Below are positions 1-10,600 of a stretch of DNA of 64,000 nucleotides, piece by piece. Numbering within the stretch: position 1 is the first letter of the stretch; the number at the start of each line of letters is the position of its first letter. The position numbers were made by a program, and so were the translations under genes. Location: the NCBI GenBank assembly GCA_018240785.1, contig JAFEFC010000016.1, forward strand, positions 121,699-185,698. Direction: 5' to 3'. This stretch comes from Pseudomonadota bacterium. Lineage in GTDB: Bacteria; Pseudomonadota; Gammaproteobacteria; Burkholderiales; Rhodocyclaceae. Below the pieces are notes generated by a model that worked only from the letters and a program-made list of their open reading frames with translations, was not told the origin of the DNA and ran no database searches.

Positions 1-1263
1 TTCCATCCGCTGTTCCAGTTCATGCTGATGGGGCTCAACGGCGCCTTCCTGACCGGCGACATCTTCAACCTGTTCGTGTTCTTCGAGGTGCTGCTGGCGG
101 CGTCCTATGGCCTTGCGCTGCATGGCTCGGGCGCCGATCGGGTGCGATCGGGCCTGGCCTACATCGTCGTCAATCTGGCCGCTTCGCTGCTGTTCCTGAT
201 CGGTGCGGCGCTCATCTACGGCATCACCGGCACGCTCAACATGGCCGACCTCGCGCATCGCGTGCCGGCTCTCCCGGCCGACGACCAGGCCCTGTTCGCC
301 GTCGGCATCGCCCTGCTGGCGCTGGTGTTCCTCGTCAAGGCGGCGGCCTGGCCGCTCAACTTCTGGCTGCCGTCGACTTACAGCGCGGCCAGCGCGCCGG
401 TGGCCGCGATGTTCTCGATCATGACCAAGGTCGGCGTCTATGCCTTGCTGCGCATCGCCTCGGTGCTGGAGCCGGCGGGTGCGTTCGCGCCCCTCGGCGA
501 CGTCATCTTCATGCTGGGACTGCTCACGCTGGGCTACAGCGCCATCGGTGTGCTGGGTGTGCAGAAACTGGAGCGCGTCGCCGGCTACAGCGTGATCGCC
601 TCGTCGGGCACGCTGCTGGCGGCGTTCGGCCTGGGCATGCGGGAGGTGACGGCGCCGCTGCTCTATTACCTGACCGGGTCGGTGCTGGTGATGGGCGCGT
701 TCTACCTCGTCATCGAGATGACGGAGCGCTGCAAGCCCTACGGCGCGGACCTGCTCGCGGTGACGATCGAGGCCTTCGGCATGGACACGCCTGAGGAAGC
801 TGCCATGAGCGAGGACGTGGTGGGCTTTGCCATTCCCGGCGCGATGGCCTTCATCGGCATGGCCTTCATCGCCTGCACCGTGATCATCGCCGGCCTGCCG
901 CCGTTGTCGAGCTTCATCGCCAAGTTCGCACTGCTGATCGCCGCGTTCGGGGCGGCGGAAGGCGCTGCCGTGCCCACCGAGGTCTGGCTGCTGATGGCAG
1001 CGATCCTCGGCTCGGGCCTGACAGCGATGATCACGCTGTCGCGGCTCGGCATGCGCATCTTCTGGAGCGGCGAGGCGCGGACGACGCCGCAATTGCTGGT
1101 GACCGAGGCGGTGCCGGCGGCCGTGCTGATCGGCCTGTGCATCGCGCTGGCGCTGGCTGCCCAGCCGGTCATGGAGTTCATGCAGGCAACCGCGAAGTCG
1201 CTGCACGACCCGTCGCAATACGTCGAGGCCGTCATGAGCCTGTCGAGGGAAGCCGGCCGATGA
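1..1263 (+). CDS. mrpD: Mrp-type Na+(K+)/H+ antiporter subunit D, 3' part
   Basis: This is the C-terminal 420 residues of an MrpD/MnhD/PhaD subunit; the frame is open from base 1, so the start lies outside the window. MrpD is a membrane subunit of the multi-subunit cation/proton antiporter and is homologous to the proton-pumping subunits of complex I. It is almost entirely hydrophobic helices and keeps the two intramembrane lysines typical of the family (in FLVKAAAWPLNFW and in MTKVGVYALLR). The stop overlaps the ATG of mrpE by 4 bases (ATGA), and the E-F-G order that follows is that of an Mrp operon. The family assignment is secure; which cation is exported cannot be told from sequence. Confidence 0.93.
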   Translation, partial: FHPLFQFMLMGLNGAFLTGDIFNLFVFFEVLLAASYGLALHGSGADRVRSGLAYIVVNLAASLLFLIGAALIYGITGTLNMADLAHRVPALPADDQALFAVGIALLALVFLVKAAAWPLNFWLPSTYSAASAPVAAMFSIMTKVGVYALLRIASVLEPAGAFAPLGDVIFMLGLLTLGYSAIGVLGVQKLERVAGYSVIASSGTLLAAFGLGMREVTAPLLYYLTGSVLVMGAFYLVIEMTERCKPYGADLLAVTIEAFGMDTPEEAAMSEDVVGFAIPGAMAFIGMAFIACTVIIAGLPPLSSFIAKFALLIAAFGAAEGAAVPTEVWLLMAAILGSGLTAMITLSRLGMRIFWSGEARTTPQLLVTEAVPAAVLIGLCIALALAAQPVMEFMQATAKSLHDPSQYVEAVMSLSREAGR

Positions 1264-1754
1264 AACGACCCACCTACCGTTCCCTGCTGCCTGCTGTCCT
1301 GGTGCTGCTGCTCGTCTGGCTCGTGCTGAACGACAGCTTCTCGGCCGGCCATCTCCTGCTCGGCCTGCTGCTGGCGCTGATGGTCGCTGCCATGCTGCCA
1401 TCGGCGCGGCCGCTGCAGGCACGCGTGCGCCGCCCGCTGTTGGCGATCCGCCTGCTGCTGCGCGTGCTGGCGGACGTCATCCGCTCGAACATCACGGTGG
1501 TCGGCATCGTGCTGGGCCCCGAGCGACGGCGCCGGAGCCCGGGCTTCATACAGGTTCCGCTCGACCTCCGTGATCCGCATGGCCTGGCGGTGTTGTCGAT
1601 GATCGTGACGGCGACCCCCGGGACGGTGTGGGCCGAGACTTCGCCCGACCACCGTGTGCTGACGCTGCACATTCTCGAACTCGAGGACGAGTCGGCCTGG
1701 CAACGCACGATCAAGGAGCGCTACGAGCGACCGCTGATGGAGATCTTCGAATGA
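1260..1754 (+). CDS. mrpE: Mrp antiporter subunit E
   Basis: A 164-aa membrane protein of the MnhE/MrpE family, a small subunit needed for assembly and activity of the Mrp antiporter. The N-terminal 65 residues are hydrophobic helices. They are followed by the family's conserved stretch around SNITVVGIVLGPE and a cytoplasmic part containing SMIVTATPGTVW. I chose ATG 1260 because it overlaps the mrpD stop; longer in-frame starts upstream lie inside mrpD. Its own stop overlaps the mrpF start by 4 bases, so translational coupling is likely. Confidence 0.93.
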   Translation: MKRPTYRSLLPAVLVLLLVWLVLNDSFSAGHLLLGLLLALMVAAMLPSARPLQARVRRPLLAIRLLLRVLADVIRSNITVVGIVLGPERRRRSPGFIQVPLDLRDPHGLAVLSMIVTATPGTVWAETSPDHRVLTLHILELEDESAWQRTIKERYERPLMEIFE

Positions 1755-2035
1755 CCGCCACGATCATCGACTTCGCCACCCTGTTCGCCTTCGTCTGCCT
1801 CGGCCTCGCGATGGCCCTGGCGACAGTCCGCCTCGTCATCGGCCCGGGCGCGCGGGACCGCGTGCTGGCCTTCGACACCATGTACATCATCGGCGTCATG
1901 ATGGTGCTGGTGATGGCCCTGCGCTCGAGCACGTCGGTGTATTTCGACGTCGCCCTGCTGATGACCCTGTTCGGCTTCGTGGGAACGAGCGCCTTGGCCA
2001 AGTTCCTGCTGCGCGGCGAGGTGATCGAGCCGTGA
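1751..2035 (+). CDS. mrpF: Mrp antiporter subunit F
   Basis: A 94-aa membrane protein of the MnhF/MrpF family with three predicted hydrophobic segments. It carries the family signature around GPGARDRVLAFDTM, found between the first and second helices. The ATG at 1751 overlaps the mrpE stop and the TGA overlaps the mrpG start. Upstream in-frame starts exist but would sit wholly inside mrpE. It is an accessory subunit of the membrane antiporter complex involved in pH and sodium homeostasis. Confidence 0.93.
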   Translation: MTATIIDFATLFAFVCLGLAMALATVRLVIGPGARDRVLAFDTMYIIGVMMVLVMALRSSTSVYFDVALLMTLFGFVGTSALAKFLLRGEVIEP

Positions 2036-2463
2036 TGAGCGACCTCTCCCCCTGGATTGCGATTCCGGTGGCGCTGCTGATGTGCATCGGCAGCGTGCTG
2101 GCGCTGATCGGCGCGCTGGGCCTGCTGCGGCTGAAGAACTTCTATTCGCGCGTCCATGCGCCCACGCTGGGCACCACGCTGGGACTGGGCTGCATCCTGC
2201 TCGCGTCGCTGGTTTCGTCTTCGGCGCTGGCAAGCAAGCTGGTGCTGCACGAGTTGCTCATCGCCGTGTTCATCGTCGTCACTGCGCCGGTGACCACGAT
2301 GATGCTGTTGCGCGCGGCGCTGGCCGAGGACAGGCGCAAGGACCATCGGCCCGCCCAACCGGCAGGGCCGTCGCCGGCCGATGCGGAGCTTGAGGAAGAC
2401 GTCCAGCCGGGTGACGACACCCCGGCCTCCAGCGATCAGGCAAGGCCGGGCGGTGATGCATGA
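2032..2463 (+). CDS. mrpG: Mrp antiporter subunit G
   Basis: A 143-aa protein of the MnhG/MrpG (PhaG) family, last subunit of the operon. Residues 1-100 hold three hydrophobic helices with the conserved GALGLLRLKNFYSRVHAPT segment. The last 35 residues are an acidic, Pro-rich cytoplasmic tail without recognised motifs. The start is GTG 2032 or ATG 2035, both overlapping the end of mrpF. A hairpin follows the stop immediately, so the operon ends here. Confidence 0.92.
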   Translation: MMSDLSPWIAIPVALLMCIGSVLALIGALGLLRLKNFYSRVHAPTLGTTLGLGCILLASLVSSSALASKLVLHELLIAVFIVVTAPVTTMMLLRAALAEDRRKDHRPAQPAGPSPADAELEEDVQPGDDTPASSDQARPGGDA

Positions 2464-2503
2464 AAAAAGGAGCGGGGACCGTGTCACCGGTGCCCGCTCC
2501 TTC
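2464..2503 (+). terminator. Hairpin terminator between mrpG and the convergent membrane-protein gene
   Basis: An A-run (2463-2468) is followed by a stem GGAGCGGGGACCG / CGGTGCCCGCTCC with one mismatch and a 6-base loop, then TT. The A-run on one side suits termination of the convergent minus-strand gene ending at 2529; for mrpG the T-run is short. Likely shared by both genes. Confidence 0.6.
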
Positions 2504-2528
2504 GCCTGGCCTGTGGCGCGGCGCTGCG

Positions 2529-3194
2529 TCAGTCGTCGTTCATCACCCCCAGCAGGTGCAGCAGGCTGGTGAAGAGATTGAAGATCGACACGAACAGCGA
2601 CACCGTCGCCATCACGTAGTTGGTCTCGCCGCCGTGGATGATGTTGCTCGTCTCATACAGGATCAGACCCGACATCAGCAGCACAAAGGCAGCCGACACG
2701 GTCAGCGACAGCGCGGGGATGGAAAAGAAGATCGCGCCCAGGCCCGCGAGGAAGGCCACCAGCACGCCCACGAACAGGAAGCCGCCCATGAAGGAGAAGT
2801 CCTTGCGGGTGGTCAGCGCATAGGCAGACAGGCCGAGGAAGATCGCCGCGGTACCCGCCATCGCCTGCATCACGATCTGCGAGCCGTTCGGCAGCGCCAG
2901 GTACTTCGACACCACCGGGCCCAGGGTCAGGCCCATGAAGCCCGTCAGGGCGAACACGAACAGCACGCCCAGCCCGCTGTTGCGGAACTTCGTCGTCAGG
3001 AACAGCAGGCCGAAGTAGCCGACCAGCGTGATGAGGATGCCCGGATGCGGCAGGCCAAGCGCCATCGACAACCCGGCGGTCACCGCCGAGAAAGCCAGCG
3101 TCAGCGAAAGCAGCATGTAGGTGTTGCGGATGACCTTGTTCGTCGAGAGGACGGAAGCCTCCGAGCGGGTCATCGTTGTCAGGCGGTTTTCCAT
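2529..3194 (-). CDS. Bax inhibitor-1/YccA family membrane protein
   Basis: A 221-aa integral membrane protein of the Bax inhibitor-1 (TMBIM, UPF0005) family, related to E. coli YccA and YbhL. It has an N-terminal cytoplasmic stretch of about 25 residues and then seven hydrophobic segments running to the C-terminus. The late helices carry the family's acidic residues (LYETSNIIHGGETNYV), which in characterised members sit in a calcium/proton-sensitive pocket. YccA modulates FtsH proteolysis of membrane proteins; whether this protein does the same is inference. It starts 70 bases downstream of the HPF-like gene on the same strand, so co-transcription is possible. Confidence 0.88.
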   Translation of the reverse strand: MENRLTTMTRSEASVLSTNKVIRNTYMLLSLTLAFSAVTAGLSMALGLPHPGILITLVGYFGLLFLTTKFRNSGLGVLFVFALTGFMGLTLGPVVSKYLALPNGSQIVMQAMAGTAAIFLGLSAYALTTRKDFSFMGGFLFVGVLVAFLAGLGAIFFSIPALSLTVSAAFVLLMSGLILYETSNIIHGGETNYVMATVSLFVSIFNLFTSLLHLLGVMNDD

Positions 3195-3264
3195 GTTGGG
3201 TCACACTCCTTGGTGGATGGATGTTGTTTTGGTAATGGCAGGCACGAACATCGCTTCTTCGCGA

Positions 3265-3612
3265 TCAGGCGACCGACGGCGCCGCATGTTCGAGCGCGAT
3301 GCGCTCGGGCTTCCGGTGACGACGCAGGCGCTGGGCGAGCACACGCGACACGCGGTCCGCGGCCTGGTCGACTGCGGCCCGGACGTCGAGCTGGGTGATG
3401 GCGAAGACGACGTCGGGCAGGTTGCGCAGCCGCAGTTGAACGACGCAGCGCTTGTCCGCGCCACCCCGTGGGCCATTGACGTCGGCCACCTTCACTCGCG
3501 CCCACTGGATGTGGTCCTGGAAACGGCCGATCGCGAAACTCATGCGCCGCGCCACGTAGTCACGCAGGCCGGGTGCCGCTTCGACGTTGTCACAATGCAG
3601 ATCGATTCGCAT
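3265..3612 (-). CDS. HPF/RaiA-family ribosome-associated inhibitor
   Basis: A 115-aa protein of the ribosome-hibernation family (HPF, YfiA/RaiA; sigma-54 modulation protein fold). The beta-alpha-beta-beta-beta-alpha core is visible: an N-terminal strand MRIDLHCDNVEAAPGLRDYV, strands around WARVKVADVNGP and CVVQLRLRNLPDVVFAIT, and a C-terminal helix with DQAADRVSRVLAQRLRRHR. This is the short type, lacking the dimerisation domain of long HPF. Such proteins occupy the 30S decoding centre in stationary phase. A good ribosome site (GGAG, 6 bases upstream) supports the start. It is divergent from the NhaR-type regulator. Confidence 0.82.
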   Translation of the reverse strand: MRIDLHCDNVEAAPGLRDYVARRMSFAIGRFQDHIQWARVKVADVNGPRGGADKRCVVQLRLRNLPDVVFAITQLDVRAAVDQAADRVSRVLAQRLRRHRKPERIALEHAAPSVA

Positions 3613-3765
3613 GCAGGATCTCCTTTTGAATGGGTATGCACCGCACGAGCGGGAACCACTTGTGATGCTACCCCTCTGACTGTTCGAAAAAACCTCAGTT
3701 CGACTGAATTTTTATCCGAATTTTTCGATACATTCAATTCTCGACACAATCAACGTACGTCGCCC

Positions 3766-4680
3766 ATGCTGAACTACAAGCAACTCCACCATTTCTGGTC
3801 GGTCGCCCGCGCGGGAGGCATCGTGCGCGCCAGCGAACGTTCCGGCCTCGCGCCGCAGACACTGTCGGGCCAGATCGCGACGCTGGAGGCGGACCTCGGC
3901 GTCACGCTCTTCCAGCGCCAGGGCCGACGCCTGGTACTGACCGAGACCGGACGCGTGGCTCTCGATTATGCCGAAGAAATTTTCCGCCTGGGCAGCGAGC
4001 TGGAGGAAGCGATCCAGAGCCGGGCCACCGGCCGCATGGTTCCGTTCCGCGTCGGCATCGCCGACGTCGTGCCGAAAGCGATTGCCTACGTCCTGCTGGC
4101 GCCATCGATGACGCTAGCCGAGCCAATGCGCATCATCTGCCGCGAAGGCAAGCTCGAGCGCCTGCTGGGCGAGCTGGCCATCCACAAGCTCGACGTGGTG
4201 CTGGCCGACAGCCCGCTGCCGCCCAACATGGACGTGCGCGGCTACAGCCACGCGCTGGGAGAATCCACGATCGGCTTCTACGCCTCGGAAGCCGTCGCAA
4301 GCACGCTGCGCGCTGACTTCCCCGACTGCCTGAACGGTGCGCCGCTGTTGCTGCCCGGCCTGGAGGCGGCGGTACGCGGGCCGCTGCTGCGCTGGCTGGA
4401 AGCCGCCAAGCTGCGGCCGAGGATCGTCGGCGAATTCGACGACAGCGCCCTGATGCGCGCCTTCGGCGAAGCTGGCGCGGGCGTACTCCCCGCTGCATCG
4501 CTGATCGGCGACGAATTGCTATCGCATGGCAACATGCGGCTGCTGGGCGAGGCGCGAGGCGTCGTCGAAACCTATTACGCGATCTCGGTCGAACGTCGCT
4601 TGACGCATCCGGCAGTGCGCGCGATCAGCGATGCGGCGCCGATTTCGACACAAACGACGCATCGGGCGGAACAGGCGTGA
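3766..4680 (+). CDS. nhaR: NhaR-type LysR family transcriptional regulator
   Basis: A 304-aa LysR-type regulator closest in character to NhaR, the sodium-responsive activator of nhaA. Residues 1-60 form the winged helix-turn-helix, beginning MLNYKQLHHFWSVARAGGI. Residues 90-290 form the periplasmic-binding-protein-like effector domain. I use ATG 3766 because the family begins here; longer in-frame starts run back through the promoter region and the opposite-strand gene. The nearby Mrp antiporter operon suits a sodium or pH role, but there is no direct evidence that it regulates mrp. The AT-rich 153 bp between it and the divergent HPF gene must hold both promoters. Confidence 0.85.
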   Translation: MLNYKQLHHFWSVARAGGIVRASERSGLAPQTLSGQIATLEADLGVTLFQRQGRRLVLTETGRVALDYAEEIFRLGSELEEAIQSRATGRMVPFRVGIADVVPKAIAYVLLAPSMTLAEPMRIICREGKLERLLGELAIHKLDVVLADSPLPPNMDVRGYSHALGESTIGFYASEAVASTLRADFPDCLNGAPLLLPGLEAAVRGPLLRWLEAAKLRPRIVGEFDDSALMRAFGEAGAGVLPAASLIGDELLSHGNMRLLGEARGVVETYYAISVERRLTHPAVRAISDAAPISTQTTHRAEQA

Positions 4681-4688
4681 ACACTGCT

Positions 4689-4740
4689 GGGGAGCCTCGC
4701 CTGCCGGCGACTCCCCCCTCACGATGGCGCGAGCCGTGAG
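4689..4740 (+). terminator. Two hairpins after nhaR
   Basis: Just downstream of nhaR lie a stem GGGGAG/CTCCCC (4689-4694 with 4711-4716, with an inner CGCC/GGCG pairing) and a second stem CTCACG/CGTGAG (4718-4740). Neither is followed by a T-run, so factor-independent termination is uncertain. Confidence 0.35.
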
Positions 4741-4857
4741 GTCTACGGCGAGTGGAACGCGAGGGGCGCGCTGACCAGTGCTGCAAATCCGCGGCAAAAA
4801 CCCTAGAATGGCGAGCCTTCGCCGCGCCCTACGGTTCCTAAGCTGCTGATTTGAAAA

Positions 4858-4942
4858 TGGTGCCGGGAAAGGGACTCGAACCCTTACACCTTGCGGCGGC
4901 GGATTTTGAATCCGCTGCGTCTACCGATTCCGCCATCCCGGC
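4858..4942 (-). tRNA. tRNA-Leu (anticodon CAA)
   Basis: The minus strand reads GCCGGGATGGCGGAATCGGT at the 5' end and finishes TTCCCGGCA plus an encoded CCA, giving an 85-nt class II tRNA. The anticodon stem-loop is GCGGA-TTCAAAA-TCCGC, so the anticodon is CAA, reading UUG leucine codons. The variable arm (CGCCGCAAGGTGT region) is long, as expected for tRNA-Leu, and the T-loop GTTCGAGTC is canonical. Confidence 0.96.
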
Positions 4943-4953
4943 TGGGGACGCGC

Positions 4954-4983
4954 ATTATCTCCGAACACTGGCGCCGGCAGCAA
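4954..4983 (-). promoter_or_regulatory. Sigma-70 promoter of tRNA-Leu
   Basis: On the minus strand TTGCTG (-35; 4978-4983) and GATAAT (-10; 4954-4959) are separated by 18 bp. The -10 ends 12 bases before the tRNA 5' end, the right distance for initiation close to the mature end. Confidence 0.6.
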
Positions 4984-5029
4984 GCCGGGCGCTTCGATTG
5001 CATCCCTGCATGACGTTTGTCACGATCCG

Positions 5030-7181
<2,152 letters not shown>

Positions 7182-7219
7182 GGCGCGCCGGCGGCGCCCA
7201 CGGGCTGTCATGCGCCTGC

Positions 7220-7228
7220 TGCTATAAT
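7220..7228 (+). promoter_or_regulatory. Extended -10 promoter before yajC
   Basis: TGCTATAAT (a TGn extended -10 with a perfect TATAAT hexamer at 7223-7228) lies in the 80-bp gap between tgt and yajC. No good -35 is visible at 17 bp, which an extended -10 can tolerate. It probably gives yajC-secD-secF transcription independent of queA-tgt. Confidence 0.55.
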
Positions 7229-7261
7229 CCAACGCTTTTTGCCACTCTTGGAGTTCATACC

Positions 7262-7588
7262 GTGCTGATTTCAAACGCCTATGCGCAGGCCGCAGGCGGC
7301 ACCGACCCGACCGGCGGCCTGATGGGCCTGCTGCCGCTGATCCTGATGTTCGTCGTGCTGTGGTTCCTGATGATCCGGCCGCAGATGAAGCGCGCCAAGG
7401 AGCACAAGTCCATGGTCGAAGCGCTGTCGAAGGGCGACGAAGTGGTGACGCAGGGCGGCATCGCCGGGCGCATCGCCGACGTGGGCGACAACTTCCTGCA
7501 CATCGAAGTCGCCCCCAACACCAATGTGGTGGTGCAGAAGCAGGCCGTCTCCACCGTGCTGCCCAAGGGCACGCTGAAGAGCCTGTAA
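7262..7588 (+). CDS. yajC: Sec translocase accessory protein YajC
   Basis: A 108-aa single-pass inner-membrane protein that associates with SecDF in the holo-translocon. A GTG start at 7262 follows a GGAG ribosome site 9 bases upstream; the in-frame upstream extension lies in tgt and is rejected. The transmembrane helix spans about residues 21-40 (LLPLILMFVVLWFLMIRPQ), followed by the conserved RPQxKR and the beta-rich cytoplasmic domain with GDEVVTQGGIAGRI. Confidence 0.96.
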   Translation: MLISNAYAQAAGGTDPTGGLMGLLPLILMFVVLWFLMIRPQMKRAKEHKSMVEALSKGDEVVTQGGIAGRIADVGDNFLHIEVAPNTNVVVQKQAVSTVLPKGTLKSL

Positions 7589-7679
7589 TCCCGGATGAGG
7601 TGCGCCCGATGGCGCGCCCAGCCGTCCCGAAGGCGCTGCGCGGCACGCGCGGCGCCCTCCTCTTGCGTCCGACCCGACC

Positions 7680-9545
7680 ATGAATCGCTATCCACTCTGG
7701 AAAAACCTGCTCATCGGCCTGGTGCTGCTCTGGGGCCTGATCTATACGCTGCCGAACTTCTACGGCGAAGTGCCGGCGGTTCAGGTCTCCAGCGCCAAGG
7801 CCACCTTCAAGCTCGACCCTGCAGCGGCAACCGACCGCATTGCCGGCGTGCTCAAGGAGGCGGGCATCGACAACGCGGGCATCTTCTCCGACGCCACCAG
7901 CGTGCGCGCCCGCTTCGCCAACACCGATCTGCAGTTGCGCGCCAAGGACGCGATCGAGCGCGCATTGAACCCGAATGCGCAGGATCCTTCCTACGTCGTC
8001 GCGCTGAACCTGCTTTCCGCCTCGCCCGCCTGGCTCACCGCGATCCACGCGCTGCCGATGTACCTCGGCCTCGACCTGCGCGGCGGCGTGCACTTCCTGC
8101 TGCAGGTGGACATGCCGGGCGCGCTGACCAAGCGCCTGGACGCCACCACCGGCGACCTGCGCACGCTGATGCGTGACAAGAACGTGCGCCACGCCGGCAT
8201 CACGCGCGAAGGCAACACCGTGGTGGTGCGCTTCCGCGACGCCGATCAGCGCGAGGCCGCGCGCCGCGCGATCCAGTCCTCCACCTCCGACCTGCAGCTG
8301 GCCGACCGCGACGACACGGCCGACGACCTTAAGCTGGTCGCCACGCTGACCGCGCAGGCGCAGAAGACGATGCGCGATTTCGCCATCAAGCAGAACATCA
8401 GCACGCTGCACAACCGCATCAACGAGCTCGGCGTGGCCGAGCCGGTGATCCAGCAGCAGGGCGCCGACCGCATCGTGGTGCAGTTGCCCGGCGTGCAGGA
8501 CGTGGCCAAGGCGAAGGACATCCTTGGCCGCACCGCGACGCTGGAAGTGCGCATGGTCGACGACACGCCGGGCCTGCTCGAGCAGGCGCTGACCGGCAAC
8601 GTGCCGTTCGGCACCGAACTCTTCAAGGAGCGCGGCGGCGCGCCGCTGCTGCTGAAGAAGCAGGTGGTGCTGACCGGCGATCGCCTCACCGACGCCCAGC
8701 CCGGCTTCGACGGCCAGACCAACGAGCCCGCGGTGCATCTGACGCTGGATGCCGCCGGCGCACGCATCTTCCGTGACGTCACGCGCGAGAGCATCGGCAA
8801 GCGCATGGCGATCCTGCTGATCGAGAAGGGCAAGGGCGAAGTCGTCACCGCGCCGGTGATCCGCAGCGAGATCGGCGGCGGCCGCGTGCAGATTTCCGGC
8901 CGCATGACCACCACCGAAGCCAACGACGTGGCGCTGCTGTTGCGCGCGGGTTCGCTGGCGGCGCCGATGGAGATCATCGAGGAGCGCACCGTCGGCCCCA
9001 GCCTGGGGGCCGAGAACATCGCCAAAGGCTTCCATTCCACGCTGTGGGGTTTCGTCGCGATCGCGATCTTCATGACTGCGTACTACATGCTGTTCGGCCT
9101 GGTGTCGTCGATCGCGCTGGCGGCCAACCTGCTGCTGCTGGTGGCGCTGCTGTCGCTGCTGCAGGCGACGCTGACGCTGCCCGGCATCGCCGCGATGGCG
9201 CTGACGCTCGGCATGGCGATCGACGCCAACGTGCTGATCAACGAGCGCATCCGCGAGGAGCTGCGCAACGGCGCCACGCCGCAGGCGGCCATCGCCGCAG
9301 GCTATGACCGCGCCTTCGACACCATCCTGGACTCCAACATCACCACGCTGATTGCCGGCATCGCTCTGCTGGTGTTCGGCTCCGGGCCGGTGCGCGGCTT
9401 CGCGGTGGTGCACTGCCTCGGCATCCTGACCTCGATGTTCAGCGCCATCCTGGTGTCGCGCATGATGATCAACTTCCTCTACGGCCGCCGGCGCAAGGTC
9501 GAATCGCTTGCCATCGGCCAGATCTGGAAGCCGGGCAGCAACTGA
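7680..9545 (+). CDS. secD: Protein translocase subunit SecD
   Basis: A 621-aa SecD, full length. With SecF it uses the proton gradient to help pull secreted proteins across the inner membrane. Residues 9-27 form the first helix, the large periplasmic P1 domain follows (LGLDLRGGVHFLLQVD near residue 125), and the C-terminal part holds five further helices with the conserved GMAIDANVLINERIREE block containing the proton-relay aspartate. It starts 91 bases after yajC and is followed 24 bases on by secF. Confidence 0.97.
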   Translation: MNRYPLWKNLLIGLVLLWGLIYTLPNFYGEVPAVQVSSAKATFKLDPAAATDRIAGVLKEAGIDNAGIFSDATSVRARFANTDLQLRAKDAIERALNPNAQDPSYVVALNLLSASPAWLTAIHALPMYLGLDLRGGVHFLLQVDMPGALTKRLDATTGDLRTLMRDKNVRHAGITREGNTVVVRFRDADQREAARRAIQSSTSDLQLADRDDTADDLKLVATLTAQAQKTMRDFAIKQNISTLHNRINELGVAEPVIQQQGADRIVVQLPGVQDVAKAKDILGRTATLEVRMVDDTPGLLEQALTGNVPFGTELFKERGGAPLLLKKQVVLTGDRLTDAQPGFDGQTNEPAVHLTLDAAGARIFRDVTRESIGKRMAILLIEKGKGEVVTAPVIRSEIGGGRVQISGRMTTTEANDVALLLRAGSLAAPMEIIEERTVGPSLGAENIAKGFHSTLWGFVAIAIFMTAYYMLFGLVSSIALAANLLLLVALLSLLQATLTLPGIAAMALTLGMAIDANVLINERIREELRNGATPQAAIAAGYDRAFDTILDSNITTLIAGIALLVFGSGPVRGFAVVHCLGILTSMFSAILVSRMMINFLYGRRRKVESLAIGQIWKPGSN

Positions 9546-9569
9546 GCGGAACGAAAGGAACAGGCAATC

Positions 9570-10502
9570 ATGGAATTCTTCCGCATCAAGAAAGACATCC
9601 CGTTCATGCGCCATGCGCTGGTGTTCAACGTGATTTCGTTGATCACCTTCCTGCTGGCGGTGTTCTTCCTCGCCACCCGCGGCCTGCATCTGTCGGTGGA
9701 GTTCACCGGCGGTACGCTGGTCGAGGTCACCTATGCCGAGGCGCCGCAACTCGAGCCGATCCGCGAGGCGCTGGCGGCCAGCGGCTACCCGGACGCGCAG
9801 GTGCAGAACTTCGGCAGTGCCCGCGACCTGCTGGTGCGCCTGCCGAACCGCGACGATCTCGACACCAACGGCGTCTCCGAGAAGGTCATGGGCACCCTGA
9901 AGGGCGTGACCGGCCCGGTGCCCGAGCTGCGCAGGGTGGAGTTCGTCGGCCCGCAGGTGGGCAAGGAGCTGGCGTCCGATGGCGCGATGGCGCTGCTGCT
10001 GGTGATCGTCGGCATCGTGGTGTATCTGGCGCTGCGCTTCGAGTGGCGCTTCGCGGTGTCGGCGATCATCGCCAACCTGCACGACGTGATCATCATCCTG
10101 GGCTTCTTCGCCTTCTTCCAGTGGGAGTTCTCGCTGCCGGTGCTGGCGGCGGTGCTGGCCGTGCTAGGCTATTCGGTCAATGAATCGGTGGTGGTGTTCG
10201 ACCGCGTGCGCGAGACGTTCAAGAAGAAGCGCAACCTGACCACGCCGCAGGTGCTGGATCACGCGATCACGAGCACGATCTCGCGCACCATCATCACCCA
10301 TGGCAGCACGCAGGTAATGGTGCTGTCGATGCTGCTGTTCGGCGGCGAGACACTGCATTACTTCGCGATGGCGCTGACCATCGGCATCTGCTTCGGCATC
10401 TATTCGTCGGTGCTGGTGGCGAGCCCGCTGGTGATGTGGCTGGGCGCCTCGCGCGAGCAGTTCGTGAAGCCGAAGAAAGAGAAGGAAGAGGCGGTGGTGT
10501 GA
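9570..10502 (+). CDS. secF: Protein translocase subunit SecF
   Basis: A 310-aa SecF, partner of SecD. The first helix (residues 14-34) is followed by the short periplasmic domain starting at LSVEFTGGTLVEV. Five C-terminal helices follow, including the GYSVNESVVVFDRVRE motif and the SRTIITHGSTQVMVL helix region. It has a clear AAAGGA ribosome site. A strong terminator lies 26 bases after the stop, closing the yajC-secDF unit. Confidence 0.97.
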   Translation: MEFFRIKKDIPFMRHALVFNVISLITFLLAVFFLATRGLHLSVEFTGGTLVEVTYAEAPQLEPIREALAASGYPDAQVQNFGSARDLLVRLPNRDDLDTNGVSEKVMGTLKGVTGPVPELRRVEFVGPQVGKELASDGAMALLLVIVGIVVYLALRFEWRFAVSAIIANLHDVIIILGFFAFFQWEFSLPVLAAVLAVLGYSVNESVVVFDRVRETFKKKRNLTTPQVLDHAITSTISRTIITHGSTQVMVLSMLLFGGETLHYFAMALTIGICFGIYSSVLVASPLVMWLGASREQFVKPKKEKEEAVV

Positions 10503-10527
10503 GGCCTCGCGTTCTTCCGGATGTGCG

Positions 10528-10550
10528 AAAGGCGCCCTTTGGGCGCCTTT
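10528..10550 (+). terminator. Intrinsic terminator after secF
   Basis: AAAGGCGCCC TTT GGGCGCCTTT is a perfect 10-bp stem with a 3-base loop, followed by GTTCTTCTT. Confidence 0.85.
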
Positions 10551-10600
10551 GTTCTTCTTGGGCAAGGCCCACCACAGACGTTCGTGCCTTCGGTGCGGCC

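Noticed and set aside
3121-3765. N-terminal extension of the LysR regulator
   Set aside because: The extension is antisense to the HPF gene and the LysR fold begins at the internal Met (3766).
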